Source: JAVBLU01 sp031553225
GTDB taxonomy: Bacteria; Bacillota; Clostridia; Christensenellales; UBA1750
NCBI GenBank assembly: GCA_031553225.1
Contig: JAVBLU010000043.1
Span: 1 to 56,264, forward strand
Direction: 5' to 3'
Length of the DNA stretch: 56,264 bases
Both the position numbers and the translations under genes were made by a program. This document shows, piece after piece, positions 40,893 through 49,786 of this stretch (positions are counted from its first letter, which is position 1; each line of letters starts with the position of its first letter). The notes beneath the pieces are model-generated. The model was given only the letters and a program-made list of their open reading frames with translations, had not been told where the DNA came from and searched no databases.

Positions 40893-42413
40893 GTGGTCAA
40901 CGCGGTATGCGGCTTTACGCTGCTCATCTTCGCCGCAATCGGTGCTACGGTTCTCGTACGAGGCACAATGCGTCGCCGCGATCAGGATTCCTCCGGCTGG
41001 TTCTCCGCCATGTGCGTGGGCAACTTGCTATGGGCCGTTTGCGCGGCGCTCTTTTACCTGCTTCCCAACGAGGCCGCGGCGCTCGTCGTATTTGACGTGC
41101 GCTTTTCGTTTGTCATGCTTTCCTCGCTGTGTACCTATCTTTTCGTGTTCAAGGCGCTAAAGCACCGCACCTACACGCGGCCCATGCTTTGGTTCCTGTT
41201 CTTGTTTCCCGTCGCAACGCTCATCATCGCCTGCACAAACCCCGCGCACCACCTGCTGCGCCAGTACATGCACATGACGTATGAAAACGGCATGCGCAAG
41301 GTTGAGTTCGCCTACGGCCCGTGGTTCTATGTGCACTGCGCCTTCTCGTACCTGATGCTGGCCATGGCCGCCAACGTCATGGTGCGGCAGTTTCGCCGCC
41401 TGCCGCGCAACTACAAGCTTCCCGTGGGCATCATGCTTACCGGGCTGTCCCTCACCTTTCTCGTCACGCTCGCGCTCGTGCTCGATCTGATGCCCATGGC
41501 CATCGACCCGAGCCCCATCGTCGTACAGATCGCCCAGATTTGCTTCTATTACGCCCTGTATGAATCGCGCTCGCTGGACATGCTCTTTACCTCGCGCGAC
41601 CACATCTTCGAAAACATGCGCAACCCGGTGCTCGTAATGGACCGTGACGAGCGCATCATGGACTACAACCGCTGCGCCGAGGAGGTGGCCCGCAGCGCGA
41701 ACATCTGCGTTTTGTACGGCACCACCCTTGCCGACTACATGGGTCACTGGATGGCTGTGGCCAACGGCCGCCCCTTTGAGGGCGACCCCTCCATCTTCAC
41801 CGTGGACGAAAACGGCCGCGACGCGCATTACCAAATTCAGCGGACCGACATGCTGAACAACCACCAGGTCGTCATCGGCTCCTACGCCGAGTTCCGCAAC
41901 ATCACCCCCGTGATGACCCTGGTGCACAAGCTGCAGGACTCGGCCTTCTACGACCAGCTGACCGGCCTGCACAACCGGCGATATTTTATGGCGGCCCTGG
42001 AGCAGCATGACGTGCCCGAAGCCCTGCCCCTGTGCGTGCTGGTGGGCGACGTGAACAACCTCAAGAGCGTGAACGACACGTACGGCCACGCCAAGGGCGA
42101 CGAGCTGCTGCAGGCGGTGGCGGCCGAGGCCACGGCCTGCCTGCCCGAAGGCGCGCTCTTCGCGCGCATCGGCGGCGACGAGTTCGCCGGGCTCGTCCCC
42201 CATACGTCCGGCGAGGAGGCGCGCCGCATCGTCGCCGAGATCGACGCGCGGTGCCAGCACCTCTGCGATCCGCATTTCGCCGCCGCCAGCCTGTCGCTGG
42301 GCTACAAGATCAAGACCAGGCCCGAGGAGGACATCCGCGCCCTGATGGCCCAGGCCGACGCGGAGATGTACGCCACCAAGTACGACCGCCGCAAGCGCCC
42401 GCCCCGCGCCTAA
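40893..42413 (+). CDS. Membrane diguanylate cyclase (7TM-PAS-like-GGDEF), no inhibitory site
   Basis: The 506-residue protein has about seven N-terminal membrane segments to residue 225, of the type found before histidine kinases. A PAS-like region follows (RNPVLVMDRDERIMDYNRCAEEVA). The C-terminal GGDEF domain has LTGLHNRRYF, DVNNLKSVNDTYGHAKGD and the active-site GGDEF, so it should make c-di-GMP. The RxxD inhibitory site that normally precedes GGDEF is absent (PEGA at the position). The GTG at 40893 has GGGGTG 6 bases upstream; a GTG at 40884 is an alternative. It follows serA but has its own promoter. Confidence 0.88.
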   Translation: MVNAVCGFTLLIFAAIGATVLVRGTMRRRDQDSSGWFSAMCVGNLLWAVCAALFYLLPNEAAALVVFDVRFSFVMLSSLCTYLFVFKALKHRTYTRPMLWFLFLFPVATLIIACTNPAHHLLRQYMHMTYENGMRKVEFAYGPWFYVHCAFSYLMLAMAANVMVRQFRRLPRNYKLPVGIMLTGLSLTFLVTLALVLDLMPMAIDPSPIVVQIAQICFYYALYESRSLDMLFTSRDHIFENMRNPVLVMDRDERIMDYNRCAEEVARSANICVLYGTTLADYMGHWMAVANGRPFEGDPSIFTVDENGRDAHYQIQRTDMLNNHQVVIGSYAEFRNITPVMTLVHKLQDSAFYDQLTGLHNRRYFMAALEQHDVPEALPLCVLVGDVNNLKSVNDTYGHAKGDELLQAVAAEATACLPEGALFARIGGDEFAGLVPHTSGEEARRIVAEIDARCQHLCDPHFAAASLSLGYKIKTRPEEDIRALMAQADAEMYATKYDRRKRPPRA

Positions 42414-42495
42414 CGCAGCGGAGAATACGCTGCCGTGACCGGAAGCCCGGCGCCCGCACGCGGCGCGTGATCATGATTGCCGTAAACGGCATGCT

Positions 42496-42529
42496 GCCCG
42501 GCGGCGCCAGACGAGCCGCGGGGCTTTTT
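42496..42529 (+). terminator. Terminator of the first diguanylate cyclase gene
   Basis: GCCCGGCGGC and GCCGCGGGGC form a stem with one mismatch, followed by TTTTT. The tail overlaps the last codon of the convergent HD gene. Confidence 0.65.
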
Positions 42530-43160
42530 ATGCGTGAAAACCGAGGCTGACGTCCAGCACCTCGGGCAGGAACAGCTCGTACAGGTCCCGCCCGCACAGG
42601 GCGTCGAAGCGGCGCTTCAGCGAGAAGGTCGCCTCCAGCTTGGCCGCGAGCAGCTCGCAGGAACCGTGGCGGCGCACCACGTCCAGCAGGCGCAAATCGA
42701 TGAAGCATACGCCCTTGGCGGAGGCCAAGGCGTCGCACAGCTGAACCAGGCGGTCCATGTCGCTGTAGACCGCCCCGGCCAAATAGCCCTCAACGCAGGC
42801 GATCTCCCGGGGCGTGCAATCCAGAGCCCCGCTGTACGAGCGCAGGTCCTGCGCCGGAAAGGAGTGCGTCATGCACGCGCCCGCCGCGCCCGGGTACCCC
42901 TTGTCCGTTATCAGACGATACCCGGCGAGGACGTGATGAAGCGCGCGCACCCCCTCGTACCGCCCGATGTCGTGCAGCAGCGCGCACACGTACGCGCGCT
43001 CTTCGTCCATGCCCGCCGCCCGCGCGATCGTCTGCGCCGCCCGGCCGGCCACGCGGCAGTGCGCCTCCCACGGCCCGGGATTGCAGCCGTGCGCCCAGGC
43101 AAGCAGCGCCTCGGCTTCCTCCCGCTGCGGCACGCGCCCGTCCGCCGCCCCGGCCGTCAT
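42528..43160 (-). CDS. HD-domain hydrolase
   Basis: The 210-residue HD protein has HCRVAGRAAQTIARAAG, then LLHDIGRYEGVR (the HD pair), a following His in ALHHVLAGY and THSFPAQ, and a later Asp in VYSDMDRLVQLCDAL. It is a small soluble phosphohydrolase of unknown substrate. The ATG at 43160 has GGAGGGGG just upstream and overlaps the end of msrAB by four bases (ATGA). Together with DUF5655 and msrAB it forms a three-gene unit. Confidence 0.82.
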   Translation of the reverse strand: MTAGAADGRVPQREEAEALLAWAHGCNPGPWEAHCRVAGRAAQTIARAAGMDEERAYVCALLHDIGRYEGVRALHHVLAGYRLITDKGYPGAAGACMTHSFPAQDLRSYSGALDCTPREIACVEGYLAGAVYSDMDRLVQLCDALASAKGVCFIDLRLLDVVRRHGSCELLAAKLEATFSLKRRFDALCGRDLYELFLPEVLDVSLGFHA

Positions 43161-44125
43161 TCCCCCTCCTCCAGCTCCAGCAGGGGCAGCAGGTGGGCGT
43201 AGCCTTCCCCGGCCATGCGGGCCTTGGGGATAAAGCGCAGCGCGGCGGAGTTGATGCAGTAGCGCAGACCGCCCATGGCGGCCGGGCCGTCGTGAAAGAC
43301 GTGGCCTAAGTGGGCGTCGCCGTGGCGGCTGCGCACCTCCGTGCGCGAGCGGCCGTGCGACTGGTCGGGAAGCCGGGCGATCAGATCCTCGCGGATGGGG
43401 CGGGCGAAGCTGGGCCACCCGCAGCCGGACGCAAACTTCTGGGTGGACAGGAAGAGCGGCTCGCCCGTGGTCACATCCACGTACAGGCCGGGCTGAAACG
43501 AAGCGGCGTATTCGTTGGCGAAGGGCGGCTCTGTGGCCGCGTTTTGCGTCACCTCAAACTGAAGGGGCGTTAGGGACGCGCGCAGCTCGTCCCGGCCGCG
43601 CGGGCGGTAGAGCGTGCGCTCGTCCACCGCTGCGGCGGCGCGCGCCATCAGCGCGGGGCTTATGTGGCAGTACCCGGCGGGGTTTTTCACCAGATACTCC
43701 TGATGCTCGTCCTCGGCGGGGTAAAAATTGGCCAGCGGCAGGGCCTGGACGACCACAGGGCGGTCAAAGCTCTCCTGAAGCAGGGCAAGGGCGCCCAGCA
43801 CGATCTCCCGGTCGGCCTCGTCCACATAGTAAACGCCCGTGCGGTACTGCTCGCCCGCGTCGCCCCCCTGACGGTTGAGGGACAGGGGGTCAACGCTCAA
43901 AAAAAACTGTTCCAGCAGAAAGGTGAGCGACAGGCGCGCGGGGTCATAGTCCGTCTGCACCGCCTCGGCAAAGCCCGTGCCCCCCTGGCACACGTCGCGG
44001 TAGGACGGGGCGGGAACGCGGCCGTTGGCGTACCCGACGAGCGTGCCCACAACGCCCGGAACGAGCGACAGATAGCGCTGCGTGCCCCAAAAGCACCCGC
44101 CGGCAAAATAGATGCGCTTGGTCAT
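43157..44125 (-). CDS. msrAB: MsrA-MsrB fusion methionine sulfoxide reductase
   Basis: The 322-residue fusion reduces both stereoisomers of methionine sulfoxide. The MsrA half has the active-site GGCFWG at residues 9-14 and the EDEHQEYL region. The MsrB half runs from about residue 180 with EPPFANEYAASFQPGLYVDV and KFASGCGWPSF, and the catalytic Cys290 in RYCINSAALRF. The two CxxC zinc pairs of zinc-type MsrB enzymes are not seen, so this is a zinc-free form. GGAGG precedes the ATG. It lies 22 bases downstream of a DUF5655 gene and overlaps the HD gene. Confidence 0.96.
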   Translation of the reverse strand: MTKRIYFAGGCFWGTQRYLSLVPGVVGTLVGYANGRVPAPSYRDVCQGGTGFAEAVQTDYDPARLSLTFLLEQFFLSVDPLSLNRQGGDAGEQYRTGVYYVDEADREIVLGALALLQESFDRPVVVQALPLANFYPAEDEHQEYLVKNPAGYCHISPALMARAAAAVDERTLYRPRGRDELRASLTPLQFEVTQNAATEPPFANEYAASFQPGLYVDVTTGEPLFLSTQKFASGCGWPSFARPIREDLIARLPDQSHGRSRTEVRSRHGDAHLGHVFHDGPAAMGGLRYCINSAALRFIPKARMAGEGYAHLLPLLELEEGE

Positions 44126-44147
44126 AAAAGCAGCCTCCCCGGCCGGC

Positions 44148-44519
44148 CTACCGCGAGGCCAGCGCGTATGATTCGCGCAGAAATGAGAGGATCTCGCCGT
44201 CCAGGTCGGCGGGATCGGCGATGACCACGTGGTGCGTCCAGCGGGAGGCGTTTATCTGCGCCGCCTGCCAAATGCGCGGGCTGTTCTCCCGCCGGGGCAG
44301 GCCGAAGGTAAGGATCACGCACACCTCGGGCAGGCCCTTATAGCGCCGGTAGGGAAGCGACGCGCAGGCCACCACGCGCGGCGCGCGGAAGGTGATCTGC
44401 GTGCGCTGCACGCAAACGACCGCGCCCGGCGCGGCGGACAGCACCGCGTCCTCCACCGCCCTGTAGATCGGCAGGGCGGCCGGCGCCCTCGCAAAGTAGA
44501 GCTCGGCTTCCTGGTTCAT
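44148..44519 (-). CDS. DUF5655-domain protein
   Basis: The 123-residue protein resembles DUF5655 proteins. VQRTQITFRAPRVVACASLP, VCVILTFGLPRRENSPRI and SRWTHHVVIADPADLDGEILSFLRESYAL are in the right order for that family. The function is unknown; the fold may relate to phosphotransfer or nucleic-acid-binding proteins. GGGGAGGG precedes the ATG. It is first in the unit DUF5655-msrAB-HD. Confidence 0.7.
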   Translation of the reverse strand: MNQEAELYFARAPAALPIYRAVEDAVLSAAPGAVVCVQRTQITFRAPRVVACASLPYRRYKGLPEVCVILTFGLPRRENSPRIWQAAQINASRWTHHVVIADPADLDGEILSFLRESYALASR

Positions 44520-44648
44520 AGCTTACCCTCCCCGCCCGATTATACCACGGCCGGGGGAAAAACGGCGAGAAAAAGCCGGCCGATACGGCCGTGCGCGCTT
44601 TGGCGGCGCCGGCTGCGTGAAGCGGCGCCCCGTCCTTCTGCTCACGCA

Positions 44649-44677
44649 TTTTCATTTGGGCATGAGCATGGTATAAT
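44649..44677 (+). promoter_or_regulatory. Promoter of the isocitrate-dehydrogenase-like gene
   Basis: TTTTCA and a perfect TATAAT are separated by 17 bases, 45 bases before the ATG. Confidence 0.6.
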
Positions 44678-44721
44678 CAGGCACAAACGTACGAAGTGCG
44701 TCGTATAGATGGGGGTGCCGT

Positions 44722-45897
44722 ATGGATCGCCTGGTTCTAGAGGCCGCAAAAGACAAATTTGAAGCCCTGATAAGGAAACAGCTGAAAAGAATCGATGAGA
44801 TGAACGCGCAGGGGGAAGCCGCTGCGTATGCATCCCTTACAAAAATCGTCGTTGGCATTTGCGGCGGCGATGGAATAGGCCCGGCCATCACAGGGCAGGC
44901 GAAACGAATCTTGAACGTTTTAATGAAAAATGAAATCCGCGCGGGAAAGATCGAGATGGTCGATATCGACGATCTGACGCTGGAAAAACGGGCGGAAGAA
45001 ATGGCGGCCATCCCCGCAAGCGTATTGGAGCAGCTGAAAAAATGCCACGTCATCCTGAAAGGCCCCACGACGACGCCCAGAAAAGGAGATCCGTACCCGA
45101 ATGTCGAGTCGGCGAATGTGGCCATGCGAAAGGAGCTAGACCTGTATGCCAACGTGCGGCCTGTGCGCGTGCCGGACCGGAACATCGACTGGGTTTTCTT
45201 TCGGGAAAACACAGAGGGCGGTTACGCCGTCGGCAAGAACGGCATGGATATTACAGAGGATTTGGGTATCGATTTTACCATTGTCACAACGCCGGGCTGC
45301 GAGCGAATTATAGAAGCCGCTTTTGCGTTTGCCCATGCCAACGCCAAAAAGCGCGTCACGGCGGTGACAAAGGCCAATATCATCAAAACGACGGATGGCA
45401 AGTTCCTCGACGTATTCTACCGGATAGCGAAGCGATACCCGGACATTACGGCGGACGACTGGTACATCGATATTATGACGGCAAAGCTGCTCGACGAGAA
45501 GCGGCGCCATGAGTTTGAGGTTTTTGTGCTGCCCAATCTGTACGGCGACATCCTCACGGATGAAGCGGCCGAAATGCAAGGCGGCGTAGGGACGGCGGGA
45601 AGCGCGAACATAGGCCGGCACTATGCCATGTTTGAAGCGATACACGGTTCCGCGCCCCGAATGGTTGAGGAGGGCAGGGCCATATACGCGGATCCCTGCA
45701 GCATCATACGGGCGAGCGCTATGCTGCTGTCGCACATCGGCTATGCCGATCAGGCGCATGTGCTGAACCGGGCTTTGGACGTGTGCACCCTGCTGGAAAA
45801 AAAGCTGGTCATAACGGGAAGAAGCACCGGTGCGACGAGCGCCGAATTCGCCGATTATCTGCTGGAGACCATAGCGTCCATGACGGGCAGCCGTTAG
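44722..45897 (+). CDS. Isocitrate/isopropylmalate dehydrogenase-family enzyme
   Basis: The 391-residue protein has IVVGICGGDGIGPAI (the NAD-side start) and VILKGPTTTPRKGDPYPN. LRKELDLYANVRPVR-type and FFRENTEGGYAV segments carry substrate Arg/Glu residues, and VLPNLYGDILTDEAAEMQGGVGTAGSANIG gives the metal site aspartates. HGSAP follows near the C-terminus. It would oxidise and decarboxylate isocitrate or a related 2-hydroxy acid with NAD(P). A 40-residue N-terminal extension precedes the fold. Its codons are visibly more A-rich than its neighbours', which may mark a different origin. It is monocistronic. Confidence 0.85.
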   Translation: MDRLVLEAAKDKFEALIRKQLKRIDEMNAQGEAAAYASLTKIVVGICGGDGIGPAITGQAKRILNVLMKNEIRAGKIEMVDIDDLTLEKRAEEMAAIPASVLEQLKKCHVILKGPTTTPRKGDPYPNVESANVAMRKELDLYANVRPVRVPDRNIDWVFFRENTEGGYAVGKNGMDITEDLGIDFTIVTTPGCERIIEAAFAFAHANAKKRVTAVTKANIIKTTDGKFLDVFYRIAKRYPDITADDWYIDIMTAKLLDEKRRHEFEVFVLPNLYGDILTDEAAEMQGGVGTAGSANIGRHYAMFEAIHGSAPRMVEEGRAIYADPCSIIRASAMLLSHIGYADQAHVLNRALDVCTLLEKKLVITGRSTGATSAEFADYLLETIASMTGSR

Positions 45898-46024
45898 GCA
45901 ACAGGCGCCCACGCCACTGGCGGAGCAACACAAAGCAGGGCGGAGCGTCATTGGGCACACCGCGCTTTCATGCTTTGCGGTACCAGCCGGCGGGGGGGCT
46001 GCGCATTTTCCAAAAATGCCCTGC

Positions 46025-46053
46025 TTGACAAACGGCCCTGGCACGGCTAAGCT
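46025..46053 (+). promoter_or_regulatory. Promoter of the thiamine operon
   Basis: A perfect TTGACA and TAAGCT are separated by 17 bases, 23 bases before the TPP riboswitch. Confidence 0.6.
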
Positions 46054-46075
46054 TATCCCATAACTGCATATCGCT

Positions 46076-46165
46076 TGTTTGCGGGGGGACTCCTCTACAA
46101 GGAGTTGAGAAGGTAAAACCTGACCCTTTGAACCTGTTGGTTAATACCGACGTAGGGAGCAACGC
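46076..46165 (+). promoter_or_regulatory. TPP riboswitch (THI element)
   Basis: The conserved core is recognisable: GGGGGACTCCT, then TTGAGAAGG, ACCCTTTGAACCTG, TTAATACCGACGTAGGGA and a closing GCAACGC. It matches the TPP-sensing aptamer with the pyrimidine pocket (TTGAGA) and pyrophosphate side (CTTTGAACC). A terminator stands just after it, so control is by transcription attenuation. Confidence 0.95.
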
Positions 46166-46180
46166 CGTCATGTCATCACG

Positions 46181-46209
46181 ATGGGCCGCTTGCTGCGGCC
46201 CATTTTTTT
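46181..46209 (+). terminator. Attenuator terminator of the TPP riboswitch
   Basis: ATGGGCCGC pairs with GCGGCCCAT (loop TTGCT), and a run of seven T follows. It lies between the aptamer and thiN. Confidence 0.9.
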
Positions 46210-46245
46210 GCGGCGCGCGCACCGGCATGTAAGGATGTGTTTTCC

Positions 46246-46890
46246 ATGAAAAAATGCCTGCTCGTCGGCTCGGGCAGCCGGGCCGGAACGCTGCCGCCCG
46301 CCGGCGAGGCCATGTACACCGTGGCCGTGGACGGCGGGTACGACTGGCTGCTGGCCTGGGGCCGGCCCGTCGACCTGGTGATCGGCGACTTCGACTCGGT
46401 GTCCGCCCCGCCCGCGCACAGCAACGTGGTGAGGCTGCCGCGCGAGAAGGACGACACGGACATGCTCGCCGGCATCAAGGCCGCGCAGGCCGCCGGATGC
46501 GACACGTTCTACATCTACGGCGGCACGGGCGGTCGCTTCGATCACACGCTGGGGAACGTTCAGGCGCTCATGTACCTGGCCTCGCTTGGCCAGAGGGGGT
46601 TCCTGGTGGGCGATGGCTTTACCGCGGAGTGCGTCACGAACGGCTGCCTCACCCTGCCCGCCCGGCCGTCGGGCCTGGTGTCCGTGTTCTCCATGGGCGG
46701 CACGGCGCAGGGCGCGGTGATCGAGGGCCTTAAATACGCTCTGCCGGGCGACACCATGGCGGGCGATTACCCAAACGGCGTGAGCAACGAGTTCATCGGC
46801 AAACCGGCGCGCATCGGGGCCCGGCGGGGCACCATGCTCGTGGTGTACGAAAGCGGAAAAGGAGCTGATCCCTCATGCGGCACGCGCTGA
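46246..46890 (+). CDS. thiN: Thiamine pyrophosphokinase
   Basis: The 214-residue enzyme transfers pyrophosphate from ATP to thiamine, giving TPP. It has VAVDGGYDWLLAWGRPVDLVIGDFDSV with the DGG and GDFDS motifs, LPREKDDTDMLAGIKAA, and GGTGGRFDHTLGNVQAL. The second half is the beta-rich TPK B1-type domain. The ATG at 46246 was chosen over the GTG at 46237 because AAGGA is only a base from the GTG. It is the first gene after the riboswitch and overlaps thiD by 16 bases. Confidence 0.94.
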   Translation: MKKCLLVGSGSRAGTLPPAGEAMYTVAVDGGYDWLLAWGRPVDLVIGDFDSVSAPPAHSNVVRLPREKDDTDMLAGIKAAQAAGCDTFYIYGGTGGRFDHTLGNVQALMYLASLGQRGFLVGDGFTAECVTNGCLTLPARPSGLVSVFSMGGTAQGAVIEGLKYALPGDTMAGDYPNGVSNEFIGKPARIGARRGTMLVVYESGKGADPSCGTR

Positions 46891-47690
46891 CCATCGCCGG
46901 CTCGGACTGCAGCGGCGGCGCGGGCGTTCAGGCCGACCTGAAGACCTTCGCCGCGCACGGGGTGTACGGCATGAGCGCCATCGTGAGCGTCGTGGCCGAG
47001 AACACCAGCACGGTGCTGCATGTGGAGGACGTAAGCGAGCGGTGCATCCGCGCGCAGATCGACGCCGTGTTCCAGGACATCCCCGTGCACGCCGTAAAGG
47101 TGGGCATGCTCTCCTGCAGCCGCACCATGGCCTCCGTGGCGGAAGCGCTGGCCTTTTACCGCCCCTCGCCCGTGGTGGTGGACCCGGTGATGCTCGCCAA
47201 GAATGGCGCCCCCCTCATGCAGGACAGCGCCGCCGAGACGCTCATGCGGCTCATCGTGCCCCTGGCGACCCTCCTGACGCCGAACATCCCCGAAGCGGAG
47301 CGCCTGTGCGGATTCACCGTCTCCTCCCTGCAGGACATGGAGCGGGCCGGCGCGGCCATACGGCAGGCCGGGTGCCCGTACGTGCTCGTCAAGGGCGGGC
47401 ACCTATCGGGCGAGGCGGTGGACGTGCTTGTGGGCCCGGAGGGCGCGCGCCGCTACAGCGCCCCGCGCATCCACACGAAGAACACGCACGGCACGGGATG
47501 CACGTATTCCTCGGCCATCGCCGCGTGCCTTGCGCTGGAAATGCCCATGGAGGAGGCGGTGGAGCGCGCCAAGCGCTACGTCACCGGCGCGATACAAAAC
47601 GCCCTGCCCATCGGACAGGGCCACGGGCCCACGCACCACTTCTTCGACCTGTACGAAAACGGCTTGCGGAAAGGCGGTACCCCCTCTTGA
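46875..47690 (+). CDS. thiD: Hydroxymethylpyrimidine/phosphomethylpyrimidine kinase
   Basis: The 271-residue kinase phosphorylates HMP and HMP-P to HMP-PP. It opens LTIAGSDCSGGAGVQADLKTFAAHGVYGMSA, has the substrate stretch VVDPVMLAKNGAPLM, and KNTHGTGCTYSSAIAACLA carries the GTGC anion hole and catalytic region. The length is typical. It overlaps thiN upstream and thiM (TTGA) downstream. Confidence 0.96.
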   Translation: MRHALTIAGSDCSGGAGVQADLKTFAAHGVYGMSAIVSVVAENTSTVLHVEDVSERCIRAQIDAVFQDIPVHAVKVGMLSCSRTMASVAEALAFYRPSPVVVDPVMLAKNGAPLMQDSAAETLMRLIVPLATLLTPNIPEAERLCGFTVSSLQDMERAGAAIRQAGCPYVLVKGGHLSGEAVDVLVGPEGARRYSAPRIHTKNTHGTGCTYSSAIAACLALEMPMEEAVERAKRYVTGAIQNALPIGQGHGPTHHFFDLYENGLRKGGTPS

Positions 47691-48508
47691 GGAACCTTGC
47701 GAACGTCTGCGCGTCCCTGCTTGAACAGGTGCGCGCCTCCCGGCCCCTGGTGCACCAGATTACCAACGCCGTCACCGTGAACGACTGCGCGAACGTCACC
47801 CTGGCCGTTGGCGGCTCGCCCATCATGGCCGACGGCGAGGAGGAGGCGGCCGATATCGCCGCCGTCGCCTCCTGCCTGGTCATCAACATGGGCACGCTGA
47901 ACAGCCATTCCCTGGCCGCCATGCTCATTGCCGGGCAGGCCGCCAACGAAAAGGGCGTGCCCGTGGTGTTCGACCCGGTGGGCGTGGGCGCGTCCCCCCT
48001 GCGCAACGAAGCCGCCGAGCGCATCCTGCGCAGCGTGCGCGTGTCCGTGCTGCGCGGCAACGCCTCCGAGATCGGCTTTTTGTGCGGCAGCTCCTCCGGC
48101 GGCCGGGGCGTGGACGTGTCCGCGGCGGACCAGGCGGGCGACGCCGGCGCGCTGGCCCGCGGCCTGGCCGCCCGGCTGCACACGGTGGTGGCCGTGACGG
48201 GCGCGGTGGACGCCGTGTCGGACGGCAGCCGCGTCGCCCGCATCCACAACGGCCACCCGGACATGGCCGCGGTCACCGGCACGGGGTGCATGTGCACGGC
48301 CGTCATCGGCGCTTTTGTGGGCGCGGGCAAGGACGCGCCCTATGAGGCGGCCGTGGCCGCGCTCGCGCTGATGGGCGTTGCGGGCGAGCAGGCGCACGAG
48401 CGCGCCGCCGGTCGCGGCAGCGGCAGCTACCGCGTATCCCTCATCGACGCCGTCAGCCTGATGGACGCCGCGGCGCTGGCCAAGGGGGCGGCCGTGCATG
48501 AAGCCTGA
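47687..48508 (+). CDS. thiM: Hydroxyethylthiazole kinase
   Basis: The 273-residue kinase phosphorylates the thiazole alcohol so that ThiE can couple it, the salvage route. It has LVHQITNAVTVNDCANVTLAVGGSPIMAD, then VVFDPVGVGASPLR, NASEIGFL, VAVTGAVDAVSDG and VTGTGCMCTAVIGAFVG, the canonical ThiM order. The start is a TTG overlapping the thiD stop; no ATG exists near the first conserved block, and AAAGGCGG lies about 10 bases before it. It overlaps thiE by 11 bases. Confidence 0.94.
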   Translation: MRNLANVCASLLEQVRASRPLVHQITNAVTVNDCANVTLAVGGSPIMADGEEEAADIAAVASCLVINMGTLNSHSLAAMLIAGQAANEKGVPVVFDPVGVGASPLRNEAAERILRSVRVSVLRGNASEIGFLCGSSSGGRGVDVSAADQAGDAGALARGLAARLHTVVAVTGAVDAVSDGSRVARIHNGHPDMAAVTGTGCMCTAVIGAFVGAGKDAPYEAAVAALALMGVAGEQAHERAAGRGSGSYRVSLIDAVSLMDAAALAKGAAVHEA

Positions 48509-49142
48509 GATCGACTACACGCTGTACCTGGTCACCGACCGGGCGCTGATGAGCGCGCCCAGCCTGGAGGAAGCCGTGCGCAGCGCCGTGGCCGGCGGGT
48601 GCACGGTGGTTCAGCTGCGCGAGAAGGCCATCGATTCGCCGGCTTTTTTGGCCCTTGCCCGCAGCGTGAAGAGCCTGACGGACGAGCTTCACGTGCCCCT
48701 CATCATCAACGACCGTGTGGACGTCGCGCTGGCCGTGCGCGCGGCGGGCGTGCACGTGGGCCAAAGCGATGTGCCCGCCGAGCGCGTGCGCGCGCTCATC
48801 GGGGCGGACCGGGTGCTCGGCGTGTCCGTGTCCACCCTGGGGGAAGCGCGGGCCGCCCTGGCCGCGGGCGCGGACTATCTGGGCGTCGGGGCGATGTTTC
48901 CCACGGACACCAAGGCGGACGCCACCGCCGTTTCACTTCATGAATTCGCCGCCATACGCGCCGCCGCGCCCCTGCCGGTCGTGGCCATCGGCGGGGTAAG
49001 CGAGCGCACCGCGCCGGTTCTTGGCCGCGCGGGCGCGGACGGGGTGGCCGCCGTGTCCGCCATCCTGTCCGCGCCGGACATCGCCGCCGCGGCCGCCCGC
49101 CTGAAGAACGCCTTCCTTGCGGGAAAGGCGGCGCGGGCATGA
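48498..49142 (+). CDS. thiE: Thiamine-phosphate synthase
   Basis: The 214-residue TIM-barrel enzyme joins HMP-PP and thiazole phosphate to give thiamine monophosphate. It has YLVTDRALM, VVQLREKAIDS, LIINDRVDVALAVRAAGVHVGQSDVP, ADYLGVGAMFPTDTK and VVAIGGVSERTAPV, each a ThiE landmark. It overlaps thiM upstream; the HAD gene's ATG overlaps its TGA. Confidence 0.96.
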   Translation: MKPEIDYTLYLVTDRALMSAPSLEEAVRSAVAGGCTVVQLREKAIDSPAFLALARSVKSLTDELHVPLIINDRVDVALAVRAAGVHVGQSDVPAERVRALIGADRVLGVSVSTLGEARAALAAGADYLGVGAMFPTDTKADATAVSLHEFAAIRAAAPLPVVAIGGVSERTAPVLGRAGADGVAAVSAILSAPDIAAAAARLKNAFLAGKAARA

Positions 49143-49786
49143 CCGCCGCCGCGTGCATCTTCGACCTGGACGGCACGCTCGTGGACTCCATGGACGTGTG
49201 GGCGCGCATCGACGAGGTGTTTTTCCGCAAGCGCGGCCTGGCCGTGCCGGACGGATACACCGAGGCGATCGCCGCGCTCAGCTTCCGCCAGACCGCCCAG
49301 TACACGGCAAAGCGCTTCCTCCTGGAGGATACGCCCGAGCAGCTGATGGCCGAGTGGAACGCCATGGCCGCCGAGGAATACGCTGTGCGCGTGCCCGCAA
49401 AGCCCGGCGCGCTGGCCTATCTGGCCCGCCTCGCGGCCGCCGGAATACCCATGGCCGCGGCGACCTCCCTTCCGCCCGCGCTGTATGCGCCCCTGCTCGC
49501 CCGCACCGGCCTTGGCGGGTTCTTTACCGCCGTGTGCTCCTGCGAAATCCTGGGCGTTGGGAAGGATCACCCGGACGTGTACCTGCAGGCCGCCGCCGCC
49601 CTGCGCACGCCGCCCGCGGCCTGCGCCGTGTACGAGGACCTGCTGCCCGCGCTGCGCACGGCAAAAGAGGCGGGCTTCCTCACCGTGGGCGTGTACGACG
49701 AACCCTCCCGCGCCCAGTGGCCGCAGCTGTGCGCCGCCGCGCACTTCCACCTGGTCGGCTTTGAGGGTGCGACGCTATGGCTGTAG
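49139..49786 (+). CDS. HAD-family phosphatase in the thiamine operon (possible TMP phosphatase)
   Basis: The 215-residue HAD subfamily IA protein has motif I FDLDGTLVDS (Asp9, Asp11), a helical cap, motif II in AAATSLPPALY, motif III GKDHPDVYLQAA and motif IV YEDLLPAL. Its place inside a riboswitch-controlled thiamine operon, overlapping thiE and tenA, suggests a thiamine-phosphate substrate. ThiE yields thiamine monophosphate, ThiN needs free thiamine and no ThiL is seen. Dephosphorylating thiamine monophosphate would close that gap. This is inference from context; HAD substrates cannot be read from sequence. Confidence 0.8.
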   Translation: MTAAACIFDLDGTLVDSMDVWARIDEVFFRKRGLAVPDGYTEAIAALSFRQTAQYTAKRFLLEDTPEQLMAEWNAMAAEEYAVRVPAKPGALAYLARLAAAGIPMAAATSLPPALYAPLLARTGLGGFFTAVCSCEILGVGKDHPDVYLQAAAALRTPPAACAVYEDLLPALRTAKEAGFLTVGVYDEPSRAQWPQLCAAAHFHLVGFEGATLWL

